Below are positions 8,130-16,228 of a DNA stretch of 19,177 nt, piece by piece. The stretch comes from CAYVLA01 sp964549615 [NCBI: uncultured Thermococci archaeon] (GTDB lineage: Archaea; CAYQAE01; CAYVLA01). The position numbers were made by a program, and so were the translations under genes. Below the pieces are notes generated by a model. It did no database searches. It saw only the letters and a program-made list of their open reading frames with translations, and was not told where the DNA came from. The stretch spans positions 1 through 19,177 of the forward strand of contig CAZJVP010000095.1 in NCBI GenBank assembly GCA_964549615.1. Direction: 5' to 3'. Numbering within the stretch: the first letter of the stretch is position 1; each line of letters opens with the position of its first letter.

Positions 8130-8137
8130 ATTTCACT

Positions 8138-8142
8138 CACAA
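8138..8142 (+). repeat. Right CACAA direct repeat at the insertion junction
   Basis: The first bases of the resumed helicase sequence; the match to 3436-3440 defines the insertion boundaries. Confidence 0.6.
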
Positions 8143-9012
8143 GTTCGGCGGCCTGAGGCCTCGAGTCCTCGCATGTCAAGGATGTGGTGGGCCTCCTCCG
8201 CTTGGCCCAGAACCCGCGCGACGTGATGGCCTGGTTCCGCTCGCTGCAGCTTCTGGACGGCATCGGGCCGGCCACTGCCGCACGGGCGCTGGGGCATCTC
8301 TCGTCCCATCGGAGCGAGCCGGGATCCCTGCGTTCCTTTGCAGTGCCTGCCTCGGCCGCGGAATCGCTCGAGGCCCTGGTGAGCACAGTGGAGGATCTCA
8401 ACCAGGTCCGGGAACTGGCGCCGACGTCCAGATCGAAAGAATCCGGTCATTCTACGATCCGCTGTTGATGAAGCACAACGAGAACCCCCTCGTGGGCATC
8501 CGGGACTTGGACAATCTGGAGAGGATAGCTTCGGAGTACCGCTCGGCCACCAGATTCCTGGAAGTCCTCACGCTCGACCCCCGGCCTCGACGAGCGACCT
8601 GGCAGGCGATCCGACAAAGGATGAGGACTGGCTGGTCCTTTCAACCATCCATTCGGCGAAGGGATGGGAGTGGGACGTCGTCTACCTGATCCACGCCGCC
8701 GACGGCTGTCTTCCCTCCGATGTTTCCACAGGGTCGGAGGAGGAGGTCGAGGAGGAACGTCGCTTGGCGTACGTGGCAATGACCCGGGCGAGGGACTTCC
8801 TCTACGTAACTTGGCCCCTCCGCTACTACCACAAGCGCCACAGGTACGGCGATCGGCACAGCTATGCGCAACTCTCGAGGTTCATCACGGAAAGCGTTCG
8901 CGCGAAGTTCGACCAAATCAATTTCGCCAATGTTGGTGCTGATGGGTTCGAGCCGGCCGGTGCTCAAATCGAAGGGGATGTCCGGCTGAAGCTTAGGGCG
9001 ATGTGGGGCTAG
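8138..9012 (+). pseudogene. UvrD/PcrA-type helicase, C-terminal half with three frameshifts
   Basis: This is the missing half of the gene begun at 2146. It opens with HKFGGLR, directly continuing the YHK at 3440, then needs a frame change at about 8158 to read LESSHVKDVVGLLRLAQNPR and LLDGIGPATAARALG. A second change at about 8415 leads to VQIERIRSFYDPLL...NPLVGIRDLDNLERI. A third at about 8577 leads to LVLSTIHSAKGWEWDVVYLI (motif V) and EEERRLAYVAMTRARDFLYV (motif VI, with the arginine finger). The gene ends in KLRAMWG at 9012. Three frameshifts in about 870 bp, against none in the N-terminal half, fit neutral decay of the part cut off from its promoter. Assembly errors could account for some. 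The homology call is firm. Confidence 0.9.
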
Positions 9013-9431
9013 GTCGATCGGGTTTCCTGGTGGTCGAGGAGGCTTGCTACTCGAATCCAACCAAGCTGCCGTCTTCGAGGTCGTCCATTCAGGAAGGGCC
9101 GCCGATGCCACTGCATCGTTGATATTCCGCGCCAAGGCGGATGGAGATGGGCGCGAGGCGGACCGAGCCCTGGCACTGGGTCGGCATCGCCTGGCGAGCA
9201 TGCGATCGATGGCCGCAGATGAGGCAAGCGGCAGCAAGACCTTGTGGACCGCAAGCCGATCTGCCGGGGCGTGCGCTTGGCGTTGCGGGCCTGTGGGTGT
9301 CCCGATCTGGGCTAGGTTCGCTGGCGTGGGCGCATTCGGGCGATGCTCGGCATCGGGCGCCGGAACCGGAGTGTCCGATTTGGAATGGAGGACCGTTCAA
9401 GTTGTTCTTCCTATGTTGGTGCTCTGTGTGG
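9013..9431. other. 419-bp gap with no recognisable gene
   Basis: Long frames are open on both strands because of high GC, but none shows a domain or clear start. The motif GGCTAGGT recurs: at the helicase stop (9008), at 9309 and at about 9429. The related GACTAGGTT sits at the stop of the second helicase relic (14859). This may be decayed DNA between the converging helicase and paralogue genes. Confidence 0.3.
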
Positions 9432-10679
9432 CTAGGTTCCAGGAGAAGGGGGGAGCCTGGTCACCCCAATCTCCTTATAGACGCGCCGCTTGACCATGAG
9501 GGCATATGTGGCCAGGCCGCAGGCCATGGCAGTTCCGCTCACCGCAGCCCACTCAGTGAGGTAGACCCAGAAAAGCGCCTGCTCCTTCAACCTGACCGAC
9601 TTCGCCTCGATCTCCATCATCATTGCAAGGCATCTGTCAACGGTGTCCTTGGCGGTCGAGTGGTCCTGTTTGAGATACAGGTCCTTGGCGCGGGATCTGA
9701 GTTGGCTGACCTGGTCTAGGTCCATCTCAATGCTCCTAGCAGACGCGCCGAAGGTCTCCGTGAAAGCCACTACCGCGAGAACGAGCTGGGTCCTGATCTG
9801 CATGTCGCGCAGGCCGCGCCTGATGGCATTCGTGAGGAAGATGTCTTGGGGGATCTCCTCTCCGACAAGCCAGTAAAACTGGTTTAGGAAGAAGTCCGGA
9901 TAGAAGTCCCACTGTTGCGCGGTCTGGCCGTCCATCCAGTCCAGGCCGGCCACAGTCGCGGCGGCCCGGCCGAGGCCGTACTCCCTGGTCATTATCGCGT
10001 CTATGTCGGTGTAGCGGAACCACGCTATGGTCTCGGCCCCTGGCCTGGGGACCTCGAGGCCATACACGCCGGCCCCAAAGAGCATGAAGCGATCCACGCC
10101 TGGGAGGTCGACGAGGGGGTTGCCCTTTTCGACCCTGATCCCATCCGGGGCCCGACCGGGCTGCCCCAGCCAGCCGCTGACCGGGATTAGCAGTTCGGGC
10201 ATGTCCGCAGGGAAAACTGGGTAGACAGCGCTCGCCCACCAGTGCTCCATGGGGTAGGCGCCTCCTCCGACTTGGTAATGCAGCTCGTACTTGGCAAGGC
10301 CCGCCCCCTCGTCGCGCACCGCCCGCTCAAACCACCGGTAGTGTTCGGCTTCAAGCATCATCATGGGGTAGTCGGAGAGGATGATCAGGTCGTATCTGGA
10401 CAGGAAGTCCTCGTACCTTCGGGGTATGTAAAGTCGAACGAACCTCTTGAGTGCGTCCGGGCCGCCGAAGGTGAAGGTTCCCTCGTACAGGTTGGCAGGG
10501 AGAGGGTTGTACTCGACCTTGGGGTCTCCGGCCACGACCAGCGGGAGTATGGTCTCGGGGTAATAGGACTCCCCGATGCATAGCACCCGGATCACGCCGG
10601 TTGGGCCGGTCTTGGCCAGGGCTGCGCCCGGGGAGATGACGGCCAACAGTGCGACGGCGGCGAGGGTGCTTCGCTCCAT
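9432..10679 (-). CDS. Exported, membrane-anchored GATase-like protein, paralogue A
   Basis: The start is set at ATG 10679 (MERSTLAAVALL) because this aligns with the start of paralogue C (MNRRTLATAAFL); the frame can be extended to 10715. After the signal peptide (cut near ALAKT) comes a flavodoxin-like class I glutamine-amidotransferase domain: strand IRVLCIGESY, helix-strand YIPRRYEDFLSRYDLIILSD, and the glycine-rich turn VGGGAYPMEHWWASAVYPVF. No cysteine sits at a nucleophile elbow, so amidotransferase activity is unlikely; the domain may bind ligand or protein. A helical region (QDIFLTNAIRRGLRDM to SVRLKEQALFWVYLTEWAAV) leads to one membrane helix (SGTAMACGLATYALMV) and a short basic tail KRRVYKEIGVTRL. 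The bulk should lie outside the cell. It converges on the helicase relic. It is very similar to paralogue C over its whole length. The role is unknown. Confidence 0.85.
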   Translation of the reverse strand: MERSTLAAVALLAVISPGAALAKTGPTGVIRVLCIGESYYPETILPLVVAGDPKVEYNPLPANLYEGTFTFGGPDALKRFVRLYIPRRYEDFLSRYDLIILSDYPMMMLEAEHYRWFERAVRDEGAGLAKYELHYQVGGGAYPMEHWWASAVYPVFPADMPELLIPVSGWLGQPGRAPDGIRVEKGNPLVDLPGVDRFMLFGAGVYGLEVPRPGAETIAWFRYTDIDAIMTREYGLGRAAATVAGLDWMDGQTAQQWDFYPDFFLNQFYWLVGEEIPQDIFLTNAIRRGLRDMQIRTQLVLAVVAFTETFGASARSIEMDLDQVSQLRSRAKDLYLKQDHSTAKDTVDRCLAMMMEIEAKSVRLKEQALFWVYLTEWAAVSGTAMACGLATYALMVKRRVYKEIGVTRLPPSPGT

Positions 10680-10714
10680 GCGAGGCATTACTGCAGCACC
10701 TTTGGCGCTGCTCA

Positions 10715-10728
10715 AATGTATATCGTGC
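10715..10728 (-). promoter_or_regulatory. TATA-box candidate for paralogue A
   Basis: On the minus strand CGATATACAT (10725-10716) lies about 41 bp before ATG 10679. Paralogue C has AATATATTT at the same distance from its ATG, which supports a conserved promoter with a short leader of about 15 nt. Confidence 0.45.
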
Positions 10729-11053
10729 CATTTCCATAGCCAGCCGTTCCATTCTTGACGTTCTGAGGAAGGAGCAGAACCACGCCAGAGCCGTCAGACG
10801 ACTGAACAGGGTCAGGGAGGACTAGGATCTGCGCACACCGGTGCGGTGATCCGCGAGATCTCCACGCCCTTTCATGAAGAGGACGATGATGCCGGAGAGG
10901 CCAAAGCTTGCGTCGTTGCCATCGCAGGTCTGACGATGCTCGAATCGATCACCAGTTCGATCTCGCACGTGCGCCGTGCTCCGGGTCTCTCCATGCGACG
11001 CCCTCGATCGGGTAGACCTTGAGTTGTGCTTGTTCTTGAGAGGGATGCCGCTG
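10729..11053. other. 325-bp gap with unrecognised coding-like fragments
   Basis: No intact gene. On the plus strand a frame through RSILDVLRKEQNHARAVRRL ends at a TAG near 10824 and looks like the helical end of a lost gene. On the minus strand KVYPIEGVAWRDPEHG and IELVIDSSIVRPAMATTQA sit in two frames between about 11020 and 10880. None could be assigned to a family. Confidence 0.3.
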
Positions 11054-12493
11054 CTAGCTGTAGACGAAGTAGGCGGTGGCGGTACAATCCTGCTCGGCAG
11101 TGATCCGGACCCAGTGAGCCGAGAACGCATCGGGGAACTCGTGGTGCACGTAGCCGCCGCCGGGGACCTTGAAGGAGTCGTACTCCTTCCAGCTTCCGTT
11201 GCCAAGGAAGTCGACCTCGATCAGGAAGGTCGACTCGCGGCCCGACTTCTGGCAGATGTGCACGACCTTCTTGTCAAAGCCCGTCATCAGGAACGGGTCC
11301 GACGTCTGGCCAGCCCGAACGGCTTCCTCCCACCAGGGGCCACCCCAGCCGCTGGGCTTGCCCATTTGCCATAACTCGTCGATGTTGCCGAACCACAGGC
11401 CGGACTGTGGCTGACCCTCGTCGTGGTCGATCTGATCGCCAGCCAAAACAAACAGGCCGCGCCAGTAGCAGAAATCGGGGACGAGTCGCAGGTGGGTGCA
11501 GATCGGGCGCACGCCCCAGACCCGGCCCGAGTAGGCGAAGGGCGGAAGCTCATAGAACATGCCGTGCAGATCCATCAGGTAGCGCTCGGTCTGGGCATGG
11601 CGGATCCGCATCCACTCCGTGTTCCAAGTGTGGTCGAAACACTGGCCCGCTTTGGGAAGGAGGTAGCGCGACCACGCGCCCCTGTTGTACACCCTGAGGA
11701 TCGCCGAGGAGCGACACCACCCCGTGGCGTAGACGGATGGGCCCCCGTAGCGTGGGCCTCCGCCGCCTCCGGCCCCGACGAACGGGTTTCGTTCAACGAT
11801 CGTCCAACGGTTCCCATCCCAACAAGCGAGGCGCCCTGCCTGACGCTCGCCAAGGAACTCCTCCTCTTCGTAGGTGTTGTGTGTGACCACCAGGCGATCT
11901 GCGGCGCAGAACGCGTCCTTGAAGTGGGCTTGTGCCCCGGCCGGAATGTCAAGCTCTCTGACGAGGTCAAAGAGGAGGGTGGCCTTGAGGGTTCTGACAT
12001 CCACCTCGTAGAGCCTACCCTCCATGGTGAGGAAGTAGACCAGTCTTTCCGGGTCGGTGAGGTGGGTGGCGGTGGCTGCAAGCCTCTGTTTTCTCAGGGC
12101 CGCTATCGTTCGGACCTTGCCGTCGGCATCTATGGCGTGCGGCCCTATGAAGGCCTGGTCCGAGGGCCAGTGGGGCAGGCGGTTGGCGAAGGTCCCGGTC
12201 ACGGACGCACGGTGACGCCGCATGGACATGTCCTCGTCGATCTCGTAGAGGCCAAGGCCCCGGCCCTCGATATGCGAGACGTACCCGACGGCCCAAAGCT
12301 TGTCCGCCCAGGGGATGAGCGCGCCGATGCCGGCTTCGGTTCGGCTGCCCACGCCCCTCGCCATCGCGGTGATGTGGGGGAAGACGCCTTTCACCTGTGG
12401 GTACTGCCTTTTCCTCGTCGGCCTAGTAGCTCGATCCGGCATAGCGCTTTGTGGTCTGGGCATGGCTTTAACCCTTTTGCCAACGTGACGCAC
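11054..12493 (-). CDS. Conserved-looking beta-rich (propeller-like) protein of unknown function
   Basis: The product is 479 residues from GTG 12493, or 469 from ATG 12463, which is the likelier start. There is no signal peptide or membrane helix; the N-terminus is Arg/Pro/Lys-rich (MPDRATRPTRKRQYPQVKG). The body is repeating beta-strand sequence with aromatic and glycine turns, such as LIPWADKLWAVGYVSH, LTDPERLVYFLTMEGRLYEV, DRLVVTHNTYEEEE, RYLMDLHGMFYELPPF, WRGLFVLAGDQIDHDEG and QSGLWFGNIDELWQMG. This resembles Kelch/WD-type propellers in which each blade reports a value. A glycine run GAGGGGGPRYGG sits at about 240-251, and WGGPWWEEAVRAG marks a conserved-looking turn. The end (SFKVPGGGYVHHEFPDAF ... 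WVRITAEQDCTATAYFVY) looks like a jelly-roll or discoidin-like strand pair. It lies between paralogues A and B on the same strand, with gaps over 300 bp on both sides. Enzyme activity cannot be assigned. Confidence 0.8.
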   Translation of the reverse strand: MRHVGKRVKAMPRPQSAMPDRATRPTRKRQYPQVKGVFPHITAMARGVGSRTEAGIGALIPWADKLWAVGYVSHIEGRGLGLYEIDEDMSMRRHRASVTGTFANRLPHWPSDQAFIGPHAIDADGKVRTIAALRKQRLAATATHLTDPERLVYFLTMEGRLYEVDVRTLKATLLFDLVRELDIPAGAQAHFKDAFCAADRLVVTHNTYEEEEFLGERQAGRLACWDGNRWTIVERNPFVGAGGGGGPRYGGPSVYATGWCRSSAILRVYNRGAWSRYLLPKAGQCFDHTWNTEWMRIRHAQTERYLMDLHGMFYELPPFAYSGRVWGVRPICTHLRLVPDFCYWRGLFVLAGDQIDHDEGQPQSGLWFGNIDELWQMGKPSGWGGPWWEEAVRAGQTSDPFLMTGFDKKVVHICQKSGRESTFLIEVDFLGNGSWKEYDSFKVPGGGYVHHEFPDAFSAHWVRITAEQDCTATAYFVYS

Positions 12494-12817
12494 AGAAAGG
12501 GGCTACGATGGAAGCGCCAAGCCATGCTCTCGGGCGCGAGGGGTAGCGCGGTTGCACCGCCCGTTTGGCAACTTCGTACAGCTTGGCATTTGCGGTCCAA
12601 TCGGCGATGCTCTTGGGTTCGGCAATCTAAAGCGAGTTGTGGGCAGAAAGGTTTTCGCCCAATCCCCTGCGAAGAGGGGAGGGGTAATTCGGAGGCATTG
12701 CGCTGATGGTGGTGCGCTAGGACAGAAGCATTGGGAGGATGGCAAGCGCCGCATATTGCGTGAAATATGGTTCTCTAACGGGCGGTTGGCGTGCGGGTGG
12801 GGATGAGCGTCGCGCCG
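12494..12817. other. 324-bp gap, mostly featureless
   Basis: No gene recognised. CCCCT-GCGAAG-AGGGG near 12664-12679 can form a small hairpin, and a minus-strand ATATTT-containing A/T-rich stretch sits near 12762-12776. Either could belong to the end of paralogue B or the promoter of the beta-rich gene. The distances do not settle it. Confidence 0.3.
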
Positions 12818-14134
12818 CTAACCATCGTTCCCCGAAAGGTGAGATGGTCCGTCCGGTACTCCAAGGCGTGTGGTTGCTACCTCTCGGTACAGCCTGCGGC
12901 GGACCATGAGCGTCCAGAGGACGAACCCGCAGGCAAGGAGGGTCCCGGTAACTGCCACCCACTGCGTGAGGTAGATCCAGAGAAGCGCTCTTTCCTTCAG
13001 GTGCAATGCGTCGTTCGTGAGTGCTGCGAACCTGGACATCGCTGACTCCATGATGTCCTTAGCGGCGGCGAAGTCGCAAGCCCGATACTTGTCGAAGGAT
13101 GTCAGCCTCAGCCTGTCTACCTCATCCATCTGGAGATACACGCCTTGCGTGTTGGCCCCAAACCCATCGATGAAGTCGAGAAGGCCGATCAGCAGCGATC
13201 TTTCCACGTTGTAGTCGAAGTAAAGCCTACGCAGCCGGTGCACCTGGAGGATGTCTTGGGGCAGCGAGGCGCCGGTTGAGTGAAGGAGGATGTTCAGGAA
13301 GACGTCGCCTGCGTACTCGTTTTCGCAGGGGCCAAGCACCGACGACCACCACCGGGCATCGAGGTCGTCCGCCACGGCCCAGAAGATGCCGCCCGTCGGC
13401 CCGACCCTCCACGAGATCAGCCAGTCGGTTTCCTTTCCGAGGCCGAGTGACATCATCGCCTCTGCCACGACTTTCAACCTGCCCCAGACCGTTGCACCCT
13501 GTCTTGTGGTTAGATGCGAGAACTGGGATCCCTGGATCGTCTCAATCCCCAAGGGCTTGAAGGCCGACAATACCGGGGGATCATCCTTGACGATCCTGAT
13601 GGTGAAGACGGAAGAATCAGCCTTCATCCTCTCGCTGAGCTCGACTGGTAGGATCTCCTTCAGCACTGCGTTCGACCAACTCGGGTACACCGACCCGCCT
13701 GGGTTGGATAGGCCCCCTCCCATCGTGACCAACGCTCCCAGCCCGTTCTCAACTGCGTATTTCATGTCGGCTATCTGAGACGGGGTGAATGGATCCAACC
13801 GTCCGTCGGGGAAGGCCAGGAAATCGAAGCCTTCAGTCAAGGCCTCTCTTGTCTTGGGGAAATAGAGGCGGACGGCTCTCTGCCAGTCGAGATCACTGCC
13901 ACCAACTGAGATGCCCTTGGTTGGGACGAGGACGTAATCGACGAGTGGATCCGCATCGAACCATAGCGAGATCGGGCAATCCCCCGGCATCACCTGGCCT
14001 ATCGCCAGTACGCGGATCTGACCTGCGGCGAGGACGGCCGGTGAGAGAAGTAGGAGGGAGAGAGGCGTCCAGGCGAGGCGCGCTGAAATTGAAATCCTGC
14101 GACGTCTCAAACCGGTCCAGATTTTTTCAGTCAT
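12818..14134 (-). CDS. Exported, membrane-anchored GATase-like protein, paralogue B
   Basis: The start is taken at ATG 14134 (MTEKIW). ATG 14149 and TTG 14164 are in frame upstream and overlap the M14 relic. A basic n-region GLRRRRIS precedes the signal core PLSLLLLSPAVLAAG. The GATase-like domain follows: IRVLAIGQVMPGDCPISLWF, DPLVDYVLVPTKG, EGFDFLAFPDGRLDPF, NGLGALVTMGGGLSNPGG, then W..AVLKEILPVEL, which matches the 'GGG...W...L..ILPV' pattern of GATase1-like domains. No nucleophile cysteine is present after the glycine turn. A helical region (VERSLLIGLLDFIDGFGANT to ALHLKERALLWIYLTQWVAV) is followed by one membrane helix (TGTLLACGFVLWTLMV) and the tail RRRLYREVATTRLG. It is more divergent from A and C than they are from each other, and it is the closest relative of the relic at 17145-17345. 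Confidence 0.85.
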   Translation of the reverse strand: MTEKIWTGLRRRRISISARLAWTPLSLLLLSPAVLAAGQIRVLAIGQVMPGDCPISLWFDADPLVDYVLVPTKGISVGGSDLDWQRAVRLYFPKTREALTEGFDFLAFPDGRLDPFTPSQIADMKYAVENGLGALVTMGGGLSNPGGSVYPSWSNAVLKEILPVELSERMKADSSVFTIRIVKDDPPVLSAFKPLGIETIQGSQFSHLTTRQGATVWGRLKVVAEAMMSLGLGKETDWLISWRVGPTGGIFWAVADDLDARWWSSVLGPCENEYAGDVFLNILLHSTGASLPQDILQVHRLRRLYFDYNVERSLLIGLLDFIDGFGANTQGVYLQMDEVDRLRLTSFDKYRACDFAAAKDIMESAMSRFAALTNDALHLKERALLWIYLTQWVAVTGTLLACGFVLWTLMVRRRLYREVATTRLGVPDGPSHLSGNDG

Positions 14135-14153
14135 CAGGCGAGATACCATCCAT

Positions 14154-14500
14154 CTAGGCTCCAACCTCGAGATAGCGGCGGAGGGCCGACGTTAGGTCAC
14201 CGCCGAAGGCGCGAGCGCTCCGTACGTTAATTACTTTTCCGTCTGTGGTGGCGTAGGGGATCTCGAATGTGGTCGAGAGCCTTATGCCCTCAAGGACGCG
14301 CGCCCAGTCGCTGAAGCTCCTATCAGTTCCATCCTCCCTGTTCCACTCTTGGCCGAAGGGAATGTTGTCTGAGGCCCTGTAGGGTAGCGTGCCCCTTGCC
14401 GTGCTTCTTAGGATTCCCCCGAAGGCGCACTGTTCCCGCCACTTGCCTTGGTCCCGGCTTCCAACCATGTAGATTACTTCCTTGTGCGGGCCGTGTTTGC
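14154..14500 (-). pseudogene. C-terminal relic of an M14-type zinc carboxypeptidase-like protein
   Basis: The readable part begins near PHKEVIYMVGSRDQGKWREQ and runs through RSTARGTLPYRASDNIPFGQ, WNREDGTDRSFSDWARVLEG, STTFEIPYA and RAFGGDLTSALRRYLEVG to the stop at 14154. The 'sTfEiPYA......R.FG..L..AlrrYL' ending matches the last strand and helix of M14 metallocarboxypeptidases, in which the Glu acts as general base. The zinc ligands (HxxE and His) should lie far upstream, and that sequence is replaced by unrelated DNA. The frame runs on upstream to 14699 without family resemblance. The end overlaps the upstream start region of paralogue B. It is probably inactive debris. The call is based on pattern only. 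Confidence 0.5.
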
Positions 14501-14754
14501 TGGCCCTTTGAACCTCCCTCGCCCGGCATCGGAAAGGACAGATCAGAGCCGACTGAAGACTGTTTGGTCGAAGGATGAAAACCGGTTCAGCGTCCTTTTG
14601 GCGAGCGGCGGAGGCCTGGCCGTGAAGCGTCTTGAGGGTGGCGCAGGGGAGAACGCCGATAAAGGCTCGGGAATCAGTCCTGCCGTTTAGTCTGGGCACC
14701 TCAGGTCCCAGAAGAGTTCCGCTTCTAAACCTACCACGGATGGGAGTTCAATCC

Positions 14755-14864
14755 ACCAGTTCTTCGACGAGAGTCAATGCGGCGGAGGTGGATGCGGAGG
14801 ATCTGAGCGTTCGGGGTGCGGCGAAATGGATGTCCTGCTGCAGCTGCGCGCGATGTGGGACTAG
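14755..14864 (+). pseudogene. Second UvrD-type helicase relic (extreme C-terminus)
   Basis: VNAAEVDAEDLSVRGAA (from 14773) and, after a one-base frame change at about 14825, MDVLLQLRAMWD plus stop at 14862-14864, match the end of the helicase at 9012 (INFANVGADGFEPAGA ... GDVRLKLRAMWG plus stop). LRAMW, the stop position and the N.A.V.A spacing agree. As at 9012, a GATase-like paralogue converges on it from the other side. Only about 35 codons remain, and nothing helicase-like is readable before about 14755. Confidence 0.6.
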
Positions 14865-14969
14865 GTTATCTGGTGCCGATTGCTTCATAGCATGGGTCTA
14901 TGGAGTCGCGAGCGGATGCGGCCCTTCGTTGAGCCTACCAGGGGAGGTAGCTCCCCGGGACGCCACGGC

Positions 14970-16193
14970 CTAGCCCAGGGGGGTGAGCCTCGTCACGGAG
15001 ACCTCCTTGTACATGCGGCGCCTCACCATGAGGGTGTAGATCGCCAGACCGCAGATCATGGTGGTTCCGCTCACCGCAGCCCATTCTATCACGTAGATCA
15101 AGAGAAGAGCCCGGTCCTTGAGTTTCAGGGATTTGCCCTCGATCTCCGCCATTAGGGCGAGACATCTTTCGACCGTGTTCCTGGCCTCCGAGTAGTCCTG
15201 CTTGAGGTAGAGGTCCTTGACCTGGGACCGGAGCTGGCTGACCTCCTTTAGATCCATCTCAATGCTCCTCCCCGATGCGCCGAACGTTTCCGTGAAGGCA
15301 ATGACGGCCAAGACAAGTTGGGTGCGGATCTGCATATCGCGCAGCCCCCTTCTGATCGCATTGGTGAGGAAGACGTCCTGGGGGATGTCCTCTCCCACAA
15401 GCCAATAGAACTGGTTCAGGAAGAAGTCGGGGTAGAAGTCCCACTCCTGGGTGGTCTTGCTGTCCATCCAATCCAGGCCAGGCACGGTCGCCGCGGCCCG
15501 GCCCAGGCCGTATTCGCGGGTCATGATCGCGTCTATCTCGGTGCCCCGGAACCAGGCTATGGTCTTGGCTCCCGGCCTGGGCACCTCGAGCCCATATCGC
15601 CCATATGCGCCGGCGCCGAAGAGCATGAAGCGATCCGCGCCCGGGAGGTCGACGAGGGGGTTGCCCTTCTCGATCCTGACTCCGTCGGGGAGAACCGGGG
15701 TCAGGCGCTCGGGAAGGTCGGCAGGGAAGACCGGGTAGACCGCGCTTGCCCACCAGTCCTCCAATGGATAGCCGCCCCCTGTGACCTTGTAGCTCAGCTC
15801 GTACGTCGCGAGGCCTGCGGCCTCCTCGCGCACCGCTCGCTCGAACCATCGGTAGTGGTCGGTCTCTAGGAAGATCATGGGGTAGTCGGACAGGATGATC
15901 AGGTCGTACCTCAAGATGAAGTCCTCGTACCTTCGGGGTATGTAGAGCCGCGTAAGCCTCCTGAGGGCGTCCGGCCCAGCGAACGTGAAGGTCGCCTCGT
16001 AGATGTTTCCGGGAAGAGGGTTGTACTCCAGTTTGGGATCGCCGTCCAGGAGCAGTGGGAGGACGGTCTCGGGGTGGTATGACTCGCCGATGCACAGCAC
16101 CCGGATCACCCCGGTCGGTCCAGTCTTCGCCAGGGTTGGGCTCGAAGTAAGGATGGCCAAGAATGCGGCAGTGGCGAGGGTCCTCCGGTTCAT
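14970..16193 (-). CDS. Exported, membrane-anchored GATase-like protein, paralogue C
   Basis: The 407-residue product starts at ATG 16193, and an in-frame stop directly upstream fixes that start. It has the same architecture as paralogue A: signal peptide RRTLATAAFLAILTSSPTLA, strand GVIRVLCIGESYHPETVLPL, domain core RLYIPRRYEDFILRYDLIIL and SDYPMIFLETDHYRWFERAV, glycine turn KVTGGGYPLEDWW, C-terminal helices QDVFLTNAIRRGLRDMQIRT, membrane segment near WAAVSGTTMICGLAIYTLMV, tail RRRMYKEVSVTRL. Differences from A are small: it lacks the short insert GWLGQPGRA and has an extra RYG in AGAYGRYGLEV. A and C must derive from a fairly recent duplication. It converges on the second helicase relic. There is no evidence of frameshift or loss, so the family is probably under selection. 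Confidence 0.87.
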   Translation of the reverse strand: MNRRTLATAAFLAILTSSPTLAKTGPTGVIRVLCIGESYHPETVLPLLLDGDPKLEYNPLPGNIYEATFTFAGPDALRRLTRLYIPRRYEDFILRYDLIILSDYPMIFLETDHYRWFERAVREEAAGLATYELSYKVTGGGYPLEDWWASAVYPVFPADLPERLTPVLPDGVRIEKGNPLVDLPGADRFMLFGAGAYGRYGLEVPRPGAKTIAWFRGTEIDAIMTREYGLGRAAATVPGLDWMDSKTTQEWDFYPDFFLNQFYWLVGEDIPQDVFLTNAIRRGLRDMQIRTQLVLAVIAFTETFGASGRSIEMDLKEVSQLRSQVKDLYLKQDYSEARNTVERCLALMAEIEGKSLKLKDRALLLIYVIEWAAVSGTTMICGLAIYTLMVRRRMYKEVSVTRLTPLG

Positions 16194-16228
16194 TCAGCGG
16201 GCCAGTGCGGCAACATTCGCCATGGCTC

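Larger units (their letters stand above)
3441..8137 (+). mobile_element. 4.7-kb insertion splitting the UvrD-type helicase gene
   Basis: The helicase homology breaks at GGG-TAC-CAC-AA (to 3440) and resumes at CAC-AAG-TTC-GGC-GGC (from 8138). Both junctions carry CACAA (3436-3440 and 8138-8142), and removing one copy with the insert restores the motif YHKFGGLR. This is what a 5-bp target-site duplication or a short recombination core looks like. The inner ends are weakly inverted-repeat-like: AGTAGATTTGCC at the left, and AGTGAAATGCC reading inward from the right. Contents are an integrase C-terminal fragment, a frameshifted exported protein, an exported FG-GAP propeller protein, and decayed minus-strand ORFs at the right end. 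The cargo looks more AT-rich than its surroundings by eye; this was not computed. The mechanism is unresolved: integrase-mediated, transposon-like or composite. No full recombinase or transposase remains, so it appears immobile. Confidence 0.75.

Noticed and set aside
3441-8137. Self-splicing intron or intein interpretation of the helicase interruption
   Set aside because: The insert contains full genes with their own promoters, no intein motifs at the borders (no Cys/Ser start or His-Asn end in frame), no homing endonuclease, and many stops.
8641-9237. 198-codon minus-strand frame across the helicase end
   Set aside because: It is antisense to helicase motifs V and VI, which are unmistakable on the plus strand.
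9044-9719. Plus-strand open frames between the helicase relic and paralogue A
   Set aside because: They run into the antisense of paralogue A, show no family motif, and have alanine/arginine/glycine-rich composition typical of spurious GC-rich frames.
11423-12706. 427-codon plus-strand open frame opposite the beta-rich gene
   Set aside because: It is antisense to a better-structured minus-strand protein and has no domain pattern; long open frames are expected at this GC content.
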